A DNA stretch of 64,000 bases from Ancistrus triradiatus (Eukaryota > Chordata > Actinopteri > Siluriformes > Loricariidae): NCBI GenBank assembly GCA_025084515.1, contig JAJAGP010000046.1:227347-291346 (forward strand). The letters are read 5' to 3'. The stretch's first letter is position 1; the number at the start of each line of letters is the position of its first letter. A program made the position numbers and the translations under genes. Below the pieces are notes generated by a model. The model was not told the DNA's origin. It ran no database searches and saw nothing but the letters and a program-made list of their open reading frames with translations. Positions 61,101 to 64,000 of this stretch are shown in pieces.

Positions 61101-63732
61101 GGTTAAAGTACAGTCCCGATATAGGTGGGGGTGGCAGAAGTACACAAGTTAAAGTACTGCTGATCTGATCCAAAAATACTCGAGTAAAATTTGAAGTATG
61201 GCTTAAGTAGTTCACTCGAGTCAAAAAACGCACATGCTATGAAATGTAGGCTACTTAAAGTAAAACAAAGAGAAAGTATTTCTTTAAAAAGCCTTTCTCA
61301 CTCAGTTTCTGGAACAGGACATCTTTTATTTAGGGTGAGAGGTACAGGTCTATGACACTGAGGCTACATAATGGTCTGTACTACAACTACATGAATCCTC
61401 TCCAAAAATCAAATGACTTTATCATCTTTAGCTAACCACAGCAAGAATAGAATCAAAACATTTTCAGACACGAGGAACCAAACTATACAAAACACTTTTA
61501 TTGTTGTGGTCACCAAGGGTTTGGGAAAAATGTCAATAAATGAATAAATAAATAGATCAATACAAGCTGTAACGAGCCTGTTTCAGATTGTTCTTTGGAA
61601 ATGTAGTAAGTAAAAGGAAGAAGTATTAAAAATAGTAACTAAGTGCTTGTACTTCATTACTTACCACCTCTTAATATAGGACACAGGAGAATACGATGTG
61701 TAAATGCCATCATTGGGTCTTAGTCGACAAGTAATGACAGGGCTGAAGATGTTTTGGTTGTTTCTGTGGATAAAAAGTCAAGTTTTCGGGTGTTACCTTT
61801 TAATTCTGGGCTGGATGATAACCCTAGTGATGCTGAACGTCATTTGAGATTATTAGCCAAGCCTGGCTTGAGGTACATGCATTTCAGCCTCACCTTAATC
61901 AGTGCAGAAATGGGCAATGTTTATATTTATTTGTTTGCTCCCCGTAGACATCGTCTTAACTTCTTTTGATTTTCTCTCACCGGGGGGAGCCCAAACTTTT
62001 TCACAAGACTGCATGAGCTCCCGGGACGAATGTGCATCGGTGACTAAGCCACTAGCTGTTATTATTTTGCTTCTCTCCCCCTGACCATCACAATTGGAAC
62101 CGAACCGACGGTCCTGCGGGAATTAATTACCGGAGGCCGTCTAAAGAAGTGCTTAAGAGCTTTATAGTGTTTCCTGCAGCGCCGCACTGTAGAGACAGTG
62201 CTTTTTCTTAAAGGGTAGAGTCATTAGTTAAACACATACCTCGATTCCTCACATCAAAACTCGGGTGATATTTAAGATGTAGAAATGTCTTATCCTGGCA
62301 GCTGTAAAACACAAATTCCTCCCACAGTTCTGCAGCTACAAGCATGAGTTTTCGGGGATGTCTGAGACTGGATGTCTGAGCATCCCTTTAATTCCCAGCC
62401 GCCCCCCGGTGAACATTATTCACAGGGTCTCATAATAACTTGGGATAGCGCGGCGTTGTGCGCAGTGTTGTTGACTAGATACAGAGCTGATTTGTTGGGT
62501 TCATTAGAGCCTTCCTTATTTGTATCAGGGATTAATGAAGTGTCATTTGTTAAGAGTTTTTTTTATTAGTTCCCGTTTCCCAGTTAAGTAATGATGCTTC
62601 GATTGATCCAGGGAATTGGTTGCATTTTATCGCATCCATCACTGACTGTATGAGAAACAGCATGAGGACTGGGTTTCGTTTCAGCAGGAGGTATTGGCAG
62701 TCATCTTTGGAAAGTTGCAAAAACACAAGCAGTTGTGGGATTTTAAACTTTTCCAGTGCTTATTTAGCTCCGGGTCTAGCAGAGTTTTAGATTTCCCTGT
62801 TGGAACACACCTAGCAAACCTCCTAATTAACTGTCTTTGAACAGGAAAATCATTTGAACTTTATAATATATTACATTTACAGCATTTTACAGCAGAGGAT
62901 CTTGTCCAGAGCGTCTGTGCTGTTCAAGGGTAAGAACCTTTGCTCGGGGACCCAAATCAGTAGTCGAGAACCTTAACCACTGAGACGCCGTTGTCCCGTC
63001 GTGCATTATTTTTTTCGTACTGTTGGGTCTTATTGCGCCTAAAATTGGGGGATCCAGCTTAAAAACAACGTTAAAAGTTATTTTTTTTTGTTGAAATACC
63101 AAGTGTTGTACTCAGGACCAGGACACATCGAGTCCGAGTCAAGAACAAGTCCAGGAGTGACTGAGACCGAGACGAGACCGAGACCAGCTTAAGATTTTTT
63201 TCCATCATACAAGAATAAAAAGTAGAAAAATGGAAAAAAATAATTATTTTGTAATTCTTTACTTTGTAATACATGTATTATATATAATATAATTATACTT
63301 ATTAATATTATTTTGTAAAATATAACATTAAATTATATATCGCCTGCAATTATGATTCATTATTATTATATTATAGTCGTCGTTAAATTTTGAAAGCAAA
63401 TGATGGTGACGATTTTGTTTCCGAGAGAGACTCGAGTACCACAACACTAAAAACAACTCTCCATATCTCTGACTAACAAGTAGAAACCAATTTGGCATGC
63501 AAAACAAGTTGAAAAGGATCCCAAATGGTCCAAATGTCTTCTTGAGGATCCATTTCTTTTCTAAAAGTGTGGACTAAATAGGCATATCGTCAACTATCAT
63601 TACTCATATCAAGTTCGTACGTAGTCGTCTCCAGAGTGGTTACAGATGTTGTGCTGTGATTGATCATGTCTTCTTTCCACTTCCCACCTTCCCCAGAGGA
63701 AAAGAGTACGATACTCTGAGCTGGACTTTGAG
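10076..63732 (+). CDS. adgrb2: adgrb2 (BAI2), adhesion G protein-coupled receptor B2, 3' part (partial, spliced)
   Basis: Plasma-membrane receptor of the brain-specific angiogenesis inhibitor family. Family knowledge: BAIs act in neurons, signal through G proteins and bind ELMO/DOCK and PDZ partners. Regular exons are 10076-10202, 19602-19705, 21519-21621, 24368-24518, 30449-30518, 32685-32751, 35672-35757, 45003-45174, 50274-50366, 53712-53751, 55674-56398 and 63697-63732. Together they total 1774 nt, open throughout, with matching phases at every junction. The order is GPS second half, TM1-TM7, tail. BAI2 is preferred over BAI1 and BAI3 because of the TM5/loop-3 wording ([25 protein letters not shown]), [30 protein letters not shown] and [12 protein letters not shown] few tail words (STLPGN, LKKE) are more BAI3-like. 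The 5' ectodomain exons and the last tail exons, which should carry the PDZ ligand, are outside the window. The paralogue call rests on remembered family sequences. Confidence 0.87.
10861..10885 (+). repeat. Poly-C run of 25
   Basis: Twenty-five uninterrupted C residues. On the opposite strand this is a G25 run, able to form a G-quadruplex, and on this strand an i-motif. The length in the assembly may be unreliable. Confidence 0.95.
11188..11219 (+). repeat. (ATTT)n microsatellite
   Basis: Seven or so tandem TATT units inside the T-rich block. Confidence 0.85.
11230..11800 (+). repeat. T-rich block, copy A of an intronic duplication
   Basis: It shares ordered words with 13340-14010: TTCTAAC, TTAAAAATGAGA, TGCCTACATT or TACCTACATT, CATTCATTAAA-AATAT, TTATTTTAG-AATATCTGT and TTTCTTTAAG. 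This copy has no SINE, so it shows the empty state of the site occupied in copy B. Its Phe-rich ORFs have no coding value. Confidence 0.7.
12819..13255. repeat. Degenerate array of about 20-bp units (AATAAAGTCGTAATATTTC)
   Basis: Units such as AATAAAATCGGAATATTT and GAGAATAACGTCGTAATA repeat with many changes. The last part, 13180-13255, carries the unit in inverted orientation (TTCTCAAAATAT), giving the array a palindromic end. Confidence 0.8.
13340..14010 (+). repeat. T-rich block, copy B, split by a SINE
   Basis: A diverged duplicate of 11230-11800 with the same word order. It is interrupted at 13758-13958 by a SINE, after which the copy A sequence resumes (GCTTGCTTTCTTTAAG). Confidence 0.7.
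13758..13958 (-). mobile_element. tRNA-derived SINE
   Basis: Read on the minus strand it has an A-box-like TAGCCTAGCGGGTAA and a B box in CCAGGGTTCAAATCC. A body follows (CAAGCTGCCACTGTTGGGTC, TTGAGCAAGGCCCTTAACCC) and then a 3' end of TGTAAA/TGTAAATG repeats. The 7-bp direct repeat CACTCTT flanks it at 13751-13757 and 13959-13965. The empty site is seen in the duplicate block at about 11700. Confidence 0.85.
15135..16530 (+). repeat. 1.4-kb degenerate array, about 20-24-bp units (AAGATTAGACCACAGAATC)
   Basis: Words such as GATTAGAC, CACAGAATCAAG and TGCAAAATCAAG follow each other without interruption for 1.4 kb, each copy mutated. ATTAGA or GATTA occurs in most units. There is no open frame of note. 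It lies wholly within the GPS-TM1 intron. Confidence 0.9.
17455..17565 (+). mobile_element. SINE fragment, decayed
   Basis: It has GTTGAGGTAGCATGCAACTG, then a B-box relic GAGGGTTCAGATCCCAG and the body word AAGCTGGCACTGTTG. Order and wording match the SINE at 13758 in the opposite orientation. Confidence 0.6.
17683..17785 (+). mobile_element. SINE fragment, strongly decayed
   Basis: CATCCGAAGACCTGGCTTTA, AAGCTCTGCCAAAATGCCAC and TGTTGGCTCC follow the SINE order, but the tRNA boxes are damaged. Confidence 0.4.
18091..18258 (+). repeat. Dispersed fish repeat, copy 1
   Basis: AAGTCAAAGTCAAATTCAAA, TTTATATAGCGCTTCTAAC, TGTCTCAAAGCAG, ACTGAGCAAGC, GGCAAGGAAAATCCCTAAAC and GAAACCTTGGGAGGA appear in order. 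The same order occurs at 33881-34075, so it is a repeat family and not unique DNA. Confidence 0.75.
19602..19705 (+). CDS. adgrb2: adgrb2 exon: TM1
   Basis: The 104-nt exon follows the acceptor CTCCTATTCAG and is followed by a GTAAG donor. It begins in phase 0 with [13 protein letters not shown], the linker from the tethered agonist. It continues into a hydrophobic helix ([20 protein letters not shown]) that forms TM1 of the B2-class heptahelical domain. It ends after two bases of an Arg codon (phase 2), completed by the first base of the TM2 exon. Confidence 0.92.
20294..20611. mobile_element. Tc1-type MITE, copy 1 (318 bp)
   Basis: Inverted ends CAGTACTGTGCAAAGGTCTT and its complement (AAGACTTTTGCACATTATTG) are flanked by TA on both sides. 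The interior has no transposase frame. It shares interior words (CTACCCTTCCAAAAAG, GTGAGCTTTAGC) with 30669-31121. Confidence 0.85.
21519..21621 (+). CDS. adgrb2: adgrb2 exon: intracellular loop 1 and TM2
   Basis: The 103-nt exon follows TTCCTCAG and ends before GTGAG. It completes the Arg codon from TM1 and reads [18 protein letters not shown], then [23 protein letters not shown] at the start of TM2 is strongly conserved in BAI receptors. It ends in phase 0. A run of same-frame sense codons upstream of the acceptor (21381-21518) is intron read-through, not coding. Confidence 0.93.
21955..23115 (+). mobile_element. Tc1-like transposon relic, family 1
   Basis: It begins near GGCCCTGTGTGAAAAAGTG and ends TTATCACACCACTGTA, the complement of the end CAGTGGTGTGAAAAAG seen at 40065. 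The long terminal repeats found in the 40-kb copy are mostly lost here. The transposase frame runs along the + strand. Confidence 0.85.
22143..23084 (+). pseudogene. Tc1-like transposase pseudogene, family 1
   Basis: Pieces of a DDE transposase in three frames. The N-terminal helix-turn-helix is [21 protein letters not shown] middle part has [19 protein letters not shown] and the second catalytic Asp in QQDNDPKHT. The C-terminal part has [14 protein letters not shown] with the catalytic Glu. It is broken by a TAA six codons after the ATG at 22143, a TGA at 22353-22355, at least two frame changes (near 22405 and 22570) and a TGA at 22840. It cannot make an active enzyme. It is closest to the copy at 40.3-41.4 kb. 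Confidence 0.85.
24368..24518 (+). CDS. adgrb2: adgrb2 exon: TM3, intracellular loop 2, start of TM4
   Basis: The 151-nt exon lies between TCACTCAG and GTAAG. It starts [20 protein letters not shown], then [19 protein letters not shown] and [12 protein letters not shown]. The cysteine of ALC is the TM3 partner of the conserved disulfide to extracellular loop 2 (the YCWL of the exons at 30449 and 32685). The basic [10 protein letters not shown] stretch forms loop 2. It ends in phase 1 inside the Gly codon of LGWG. Confidence 0.94.
25199..25870. repeat. (TAA)n/(TTA)n block with an internal duplication of about 300 bp
   Basis: AAT and ATT triplet runs alternate. GTTATTGTATTATATTGGAT appears at about 25368 and 25675, and GACTTTTTGCATAATAATAA at about 25480 and 25778. 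This shows a tandem copy of about 300 bp. Ile-rich and Asn-rich ORFs are products of the triplets. Confidence 0.85.
26008..26119 (+). repeat. (GT)n then (TA)n compound microsatellite
   Basis: About 30 bp of GT/TG followed by about 80 bp of nearly pure TA. A TA tract of this length can extrude as a cruciform. Confidence 0.95.
28367..29992 (+). mobile_element. Tc1-like transposon relic, family 2, with long inverted ends
   Basis: The left end starts CAGTGGTGCTTGAAAGTTTG after a TA. Its first 200 bp (for example TGGTCATTTATTTATTGAGG, AATATTACATATTAGTGAGT) return in complement at about 29845-29992. The outer part of the right end is degraded. This is a different family from the 22-kb and 40-kb elements. 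Confidence 0.85.
28719..29790 (+). pseudogene. Tc1-like transposase pseudogene, family 2
   Basis: It starts [16 protein letters not shown] and is stopped by TGA. Later words are in several frames: NRSG-type linker, [16 protein letters not shown], and coding relics of [11 protein letters not shown] near 29620. An internal tandem duplication of about 60 bp at 28915-29035 repeats ACAAAGATCACTCCAAGAGC, and an A-run lies near 29010. It is not functional. Confidence 0.75.
30449..30518 (+). CDS. adgrb2: adgrb2 exon: TM4 and extracellular loop 2
   Basis: The 70-nt exon follows CTCTCCAG and precedes GTAAGC. It completes Gly and reads [20 protein letters not shown], then PK and two bases of Tyr. This is the rest of TM4 plus the first part of extracellular loop 2. 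Phase 2 matches the next exon, whose first base completes Tyr before the disulfide cysteine. The preceding intron is about 5.9 kb and holds a decayed Tc1 element and the (TAA)n block. Confidence 0.93.
30669..31121. mobile_element. Tc1-type MITE, copy 2 (453 bp)
   Basis: Ends are CAGTACTGTGCAAAAGTCTT and AAGACTTTTGCACAGTACTA, with TA on both sides. The interior matches copy 1 (20294) in the opposite orientation (CTTTTTGGAAGGGTAGCAG, GCTAAAGCTCACAAAG). Confidence 0.85.
31150..31500. repeat. Fold-back repeat with tRNA-like loop, two tandem versions
   Basis: Perfect 18-bp arms, CCACCTTGCCCGAGGCAG at 31195-31212 and its complement at 31268-31285, enclose GATATGAACC and a GTGGTTCAGCAGCTCAACCA loop. 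A second, worn version follows at about 31410-31480 (TTGCCCAAGGCAGG against CCTGGGCAAGGTGG). Confidence 0.7.
32535..32612 (-). mobile_element. SINE fragment
   Basis: GGCCCAACAGTGG joins directly to ACCTTCAGGTCTAGTCCAGT. These are two separated words of the SINE at 13758, so the piece between them (including the B box) is deleted. Confidence 0.5.
32685..32751 (+). CDS. adgrb2: adgrb2 exon: extracellular loop 2 and start of TM5
   Basis: The 67-nt exon lies between TTGTGCAG and GTATGT. After completing Tyr it reads [20 protein letters not shown] and then VL. CWLS contains the conserved loop-2 cysteine. [14 protein letters not shown] begins TM5. VIVL rather than AVVL supports BAI2 over the other two family members. 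Confidence 0.94.
32752..35671. other. adgrb2 intron within TM5
   Basis: A (TG)n-rich run lies at about 32965-33012 and the second copy of the dispersed repeat at 33881. The rest, including two overlapping small + strand ORFs at 33.2-33.5 kb, resembles no gene I know. Confidence 0.65.
33881..34075 (+). repeat. Dispersed fish repeat, copy 2
   Basis: GAGTCAAGTCAGATTTATTG, TGTCTCAGAGCAGCTTTA, ACTGAGCAAGCCTAGGG, GGCAGTGGCAAAAAAAATCC and GGAAGAAACCTTTGGAGGA follow the order of copy 1 at 18091. Confidence 0.75.
35672..35757 (+). CDS. adgrb2: adgrb2 exon: end of TM5 and intracellular loop 3
   Basis: The 86-nt exon follows CTCCGCAG and precedes GTGAG. It reads [20 protein letters not shown], then DKSKKQRAG with the last Gly split in phase 2. 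It finishes TM5 and gives the basic loop 3 that contacts G proteins. The phase-2 end can join either the regular TM6 exon at 45003 or the 99-nt cassette at 42276 without losing frame. Confidence 0.94.
37590..38320 (+). mobile_element. Decayed Tc1/mariner-type element
   Basis: Words of a third transposase family remain in order: CGTCGACTTCTCTGGGCT with GGAGGCATCTGGGATGGA, then GTCTTTTTTGGAAGAAATGG, GACGAAAAGGACCATCCAGA and GAGATTTTAGAGCAACATAC. The reading frame is broken, and the catalytic end with its Glu is missing. Confidence 0.6.
40065..41684 (-). mobile_element. Tc1-like transposon, family 1, with long inverted ends
   Basis: The left end CAGTGGTGTGAAAAAGTTTT follows a TA. 40096-40251 (CATGTTTGTCACACTTAAGT, GTGTTTATTATTAAGGGAGA) returns in complement at about 41536-41684. 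The outermost 30 bp of the right end is missing. The transposase is on the minus strand, against the direction of adgrb2. Confidence 0.88.
40316..41356 (-). pseudogene. Tc1-like transposase pseudogene, family 1
   Basis: Three consecutive frames on the minus strand. 41356-41000 starts [20 protein letters not shown] and covers both helix-turn-helix parts ([23 protein letters not shown]) with a GRPKK linker. 40942-40538 covers [15 protein letters not shown] and [12 protein letters not shown]. 40531-40316 is the C-terminal end ([17 protein letters not shown]). At least two frame breaks separate them, and the Glu-bearing SPDLNPIE segment falls out of frame. It is the best preserved copy in the window but still dead. 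Confidence 0.85.
42211..42263 (+). repeat. (TG)26 tract at the acceptor of the cassette exon
   Basis: An unbroken TG tract of 53 nt ends 12 nt before the AG of the 99-nt exon. It takes the place of the polypyrimidine tract. UG-repeat RNA is bound by TDP-43 and CELF-type proteins. Confidence 0.95.
42276..42374 (+). CDS. adgrb2: adgrb2 optional cassette exon: 33-residue intracellular loop 3 insert with CxxC
   Basis: This open stretch is preceded by CCTGAAG and followed by a GTTAGT donor. It is 99 nt and phase 2 to phase 2, so it can be inserted between the exons at 35672 and 45003 without changing the frame. It would place [21 protein letters not shown] and [12 protein letters not shown] into intracellular loop 3, the final Met replacing Gly before ASLWSS. 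Family knowledge: mammalian BAI2 and BAI3 have isoforms with an insert of about this length at this point, also carrying a Cys-x-x-Cys-Gly core. The acceptor has no normal pyrimidine tract. A (TG)26 tract ends 12 nt before the AG. AG sites at 42295 and 42298 would give shorter in-frame versions. It is too short for a simple ORF search. Confidence 0.8.
42391..42416 (+). repeat. (TC)13 tract just after the cassette donor
   Basis: TC units begin 17 nt after the GTTAGT donor, followed by more CT-rich sequence to about 42475. CU-rich RNA is a typical PTB binding sequence. Confidence 0.9.
42715..42893 (-). mobile_element. tRNA-derived SINE, second good copy
   Basis: GCATTTAGCAGACACCTTTA, CAAGCAATTGCGGATTAAGG, CTTGCTCAAGGACCCAACAG, GAGATTTGAACCCTAG and CTGCTAGGCCACCACAGTCC match the element at 13758 in the same orientation. 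Confidence 0.85.
42905..43395 (+). mobile_element. LINE 3' fragment, possibly L1-Tx1 type
   Basis: The frame through 42930 reads [14 protein letters not shown], resembling the HxxWxCP-type C-terminus of LINE ORF2 proteins. Stops follow, then a non-coding tail ending near an AATAAA-like AGTAATAAAGACATT. Assignment is by resemblance only. Confidence 0.4.
44119..44153 (+). repeat. (CA)n microsatellite
   Basis: About 16 CA units. Confidence 0.95.
44770..44862 (+). mobile_element. tRNA-like sequence, SINE remnant
   Basis: The A-box-like TGGATCAGTGGTAAG and a B box GGGTTCAAACCC are spaced as in tRNA-derived elements. Paired stems do not close like a real tRNA, so a SINE head is likelier than a tRNA gene. 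Confidence 0.45.
45003..45174 (+). CDS. adgrb2: adgrb2 exon: TM6, extracellular loop 3, TM7
   Basis: The 172-nt exon follows TGTATACAG and ends before GTAAGT. It completes Gly (or Met if the cassette is used) and reads [20 protein letters not shown], then [20 protein letters not shown] and [19 protein letters not shown]6 is ASLWSS to VLAI, the short loop is TDRHST, and TM7 runs from LFQVL to TVHC. The MRRE that follows starts the tail. ASLWSSC through TWMSAVLA is among the most conserved parts of BAI proteins. Confidence 0.95.
45525..45653 (+). pseudogene. LINE reverse transcriptase fragment
   Basis: A 42-codon open stretch ends at TGA. It reads [20 protein letters not shown], then [20 protein letters not shown] and GE. 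KTEYM followed by a V-EF-YLGS-VQ-NG word is typical of the region after the reverse transcriptase in several fish LINE families. The expected CG-EV continuation is lost by a small deletion, and the large array begins at once after it. Confidence 0.7.
45654..48283 (+). repeat. 2.6-kb degenerate array built on GTGAATGTGTGAGGTAAAT, with higher-order copies
   Basis: Short related words (GTGTGAGGTAAAT, GTTACTGTGTAAGATATG, GTGAATATGTGAGGTAAATT) recur throughout. A larger block with ATGTTTGGGT, AAGATATGAGGTAAAA, GAATGTGTGGGGTA and AAAGTGGAGAACGTG starts near 45880, 46730 and 47305, showing higher-order duplication. The word GAGGTAAA occurs about 30 times. Minus-strand ORFs rich in LPHTFTN are a product of the repeat. 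Confidence 0.93.
49308..50120 (+). repeat. 0.8-kb degenerate array, about 32-36-bp units (GTTGGGTGTAGCAGGGGCAG)
   Basis: Units such as GGGTGTAGCAGGGGCAG and GTTTTGGTTGGTTGGGTG repeat with changes. The strands are strongly biased (G/T against A/C). The array ends about 150 bp before the exon at 50274. Confidence 0.9.
50274..50366 (+). CDS. adgrb2: adgrb2 exon: proximal cytoplasmic tail
   Basis: The 93-nt phase-0 exon follows a strong pyrimidine tract (CTCACTCTTTCAG) and ends before GTGAAT. It reads [20 protein letters not shown], then [11 protein letters not shown]. The SPDSCKNGQ wording is the BAI2 version of this segment. The first codon is GTG (Val), directly after the acceptor, and is not a translation start. 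A weaker internal GTGCAG donor at 50355 would shorten the exon. Confidence 0.93.
50593..51146. mobile_element. Decayed DNA transposon with imperfect inverted ends
   Basis: The left end ACATCACCAAAAGTATGCAG and right end GTCCACAAACTTCTGGCAAT (then ATACTGTACA) are rough complements. Interior words (ACACCTTTGAGATGAATTGG, TTTATTGGAAAGCCCTTTC) resemble a common fish transposon. The superfamily is not assigned. Confidence 0.5.
52040..52106 (+). repeat. (CA)n microsatellite
   Basis: About 33 CA units without interruption. Confidence 0.95.
52323..52435 (+). mobile_element. Tc1-type MITE, copy 3, one end only
   Basis: CAGTACTGTGCAAAAGTCTT after a TA, then AGACCACCATTAGAG, as in copies 1 and 2. The right end is absent, and the next element begins straight after. 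Confidence 0.7.
52465..52812. mobile_element. Palindromic non-autonomous DNA element
   Basis: The left part (TGATGTGTGTTGTGCTGGTT, GAGTGGATCAGACACAG) and right part (CTCATACCAGAGCAACACAT) are imperfect complements. Between them are CACTGTCCGCTCTATTAGAC and GGATACTTTTGGTTGGTGGA. This is a frequent fish repeat, possibly hAT-derived. Confidence 0.6.
53712..53751 (+). CDS. adgrb2: adgrb2 exon: tail segment [13 protein letters not shown]
   Basis: The 40-nt exon lies between CCCACGCAG and GTAAGT. It encodes [13 protein letters not shown] plus one base (phase 1). The DFEKDVD word is conserved in all three BAI proteins, and ACQT favours BAI2. It normally joins the exon at 55674. The 15-nt microexon candidate lies only 123 nt downstream. 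Confidence 0.93.
53875..53889 (+). CDS. adgrb2: adgrb2 candidate 15-nt microexon (tail)
   Basis: The sequence GCCCTCATTTGCAG, then 15 nt, then GTAAGTTTC gives a good acceptor and a perfect donor. With the phase-1 ends on both sides it would insert ERGHP and change the next Val to Phe, keeping the frame. A TGC sits directly before the acceptor AG, which is the type of site used by the neuronal splicing factor SRRM4. The upstream intron would be 123 nt, short but normal for fish. It could also be a chance pair of splice-like sites. The repeated AG at 53876, 53878 and 53880 makes the exact start ambiguous. Confidence 0.5.
54678..55191. mobile_element. PIF/Harbinger-like MITE, 514 bp
   Basis: The 24-bp ends (AGGCCTATTCACGCCAAGTA, then CGAT) are perfect inverted repeats. 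TTA lies on each side (54675-54677 and 55192-55194), the target duplication type of Harbinger elements. The interior has no transposase frame. Its ends look little diverged. Confidence 0.85.
55674..56398 (+). CDS. adgrb2: adgrb2 large tail exon
   Basis: The 725-nt exon follows a long C/T tract ending CTCCTCAAG and ends before GTAAGT (phase 0). It completes Val and reads [20 protein letters not shown], then SLDDEDDPK (acidic), [47 protein letters not shown] and a proline run [10 protein letters not shown]. It ends TRTLPRN and SPGSLE. ATG at 55508 is not the start, because 55508-55673 is intronic pyrimidine tract and the frame enters from the acceptor. The segment is a low-complexity cytosolic tail with likely phosphorylation and SH3-type proline sites. 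The frame closes at TAA 56453-56455 if the donor is not used, giving 18 extra residues. Confidence 0.93.
56720..56815. repeat. Fold-back hairpin with tRNA-like loop
   Basis: The arms CCTCACCTCACCAGAG (56725-56740) and its perfect complement (56793-56808) continue imperfectly as GGGATA against TATCCC. The loop holds GAACCGGGGCAGCTCAGTAG then GTAGGGTGTTGG, like a tRNA D-arm. Confidence 0.7.
57372..57904. mobile_element. Fold-back MITE-like element, decayed
   Basis: GGGCTTCATTCATGAAACG on the left and TTTTCATGAATGAGGCCC on the right are near-complementary. Adjacent AG-rich words (GAGCAGAAC, GAGCAGAC) also match in complement. No coding frame. Confidence 0.5.
62868..63000 (-). mobile_element. 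SINE fragment
   Basis: TTACATTTACAGCATTTTAC, CTTGTCCAGAGCG, CTCGGGGACCCAAATC and AACCTTAACCACTGAGACGC follow the SINE order. The B box is lost by deletion. Confidence 0.6.
63697..63732 (+). CDS. adgrb2: adgrb2 exon: tail segment [12 protein letters not shown]
   Basis: This 36-nt phase-0 exon of 12 codons follows CTTCCCCAG and precedes GTAAG. It reads [12 protein letters not shown], continuing SPGSLE of the previous exon. The (R/K)RYS-LDFE word is shared by all BAI tails. The next exon, outside the window, should begin with the conserved KVMHTRKRH-type segment. The exon is too short to show as an ORF and is supported by splice sites, phase and the conserved word. Confidence 0.9.
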
Positions 63733-64000
63733 GTAAGATCTCATGCCCCCCACCCGCCCGATGTTTGTCCTTGTTTGCTTTGAGCGAGGGTGTAAGCATT
63801 GACGCTTTGGCTTGTGTCCCCCCTTTACATTCGGAGTAGCAACCATTTAATTCATGGTAGAGTTGTTCAGTGTTTCATCAGCCTGCACGATTGACCATTG
63901 GACGCCTTTCAAGCTGTGTGAATCCAGAGGTACATGACCTCGAGACGAGCATGTGACCGCGTTGAGGCTGCGGAAACACTGGGCCATGAGTGTGCTCAGC

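Larger units (their letters stand above)
56399..63696. other. adgrb2 intron between the large tail exon and the [12 protein letters not shown] exon
   Basis: A 7.3-kb intron. Outside the listed repeats it holds a short (CA)n at 58205-58229, a (GA)n at about 59296-59312, and unique-looking stretches. The ORF at 60412-60630 has no splice context and no known resemblance. 62090-62200 is GC-richer and could be a conserved element. Confidence 0.65.

Overview
The window is vertebrate nuclear DNA, almost certainly from a teleost fish. Long AT-rich introns with good GT/AG exon borders surround short exons. The repeats are fish-like: decayed Tc1-type transposons, tRNA-derived SINEs, palindromic MITEs and many simple repeats. 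An otophysan such as a catfish would fit, but that is only an impression. There are no operons, bacterial genes or CRISPR arrays.

One gene dominates: the 3' part of adgrb2 (BAI2, brain-specific angiogenesis inhibitor 2, an adhesion GPCR) on the + strand. Twelve regular exons run from 10076 to 63732. They encode the second half of the GPS motif and the tethered agonist, all seven transmembrane helices, and the start and middle of the cytoplasmic tail. Their splice phases agree throughout and give one open frame of 591 complete codons after a split first codon. The N-terminal ectodomain should lie 5' of the window and the last tail exons 3' of it. Two further in-frame exons look optional. One is a 99-nt cassette at 42276-42374 that adds 33 residues with a CxxC to intracellular loop 3. 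The other is a 15-nt microexon candidate at 53875-53889 in the tail.

Layout. 1-10075: upstream sequence, probably intron, with a 27-copy minisatellite at 3.56-4.67 kb. 10-19.6 kb: first intron, with a poly-C run, a duplicated T-rich block (one copy carrying a SINE), an AATAAA-type array and a 1.4-kb GATTA-rich array. 19.6-35.8 kb: TM1 to TM5 exons, separated by Tc1 relics, MITEs and (TAA)n/(TG)n/(TA)n tracts. 35.8-45.2 kb: Tc1 relics, the cassette exon between (TG)n and (CT)n tracts, a SINE, a LINE scrap and the TM6-TM7 exon. 45.2-50.3 kb: two large degenerate arrays. 50.3-63.7 kb: tail exons, a Harbinger-like MITE and fold-back elements.

The points most worth following are the two optional exons, the dinucleotide tracts that bracket the cassette, the 2.6-kb array that repeats a splice-donor-like word, and the lysine at the usual histidine position of the GPS cleavage site.
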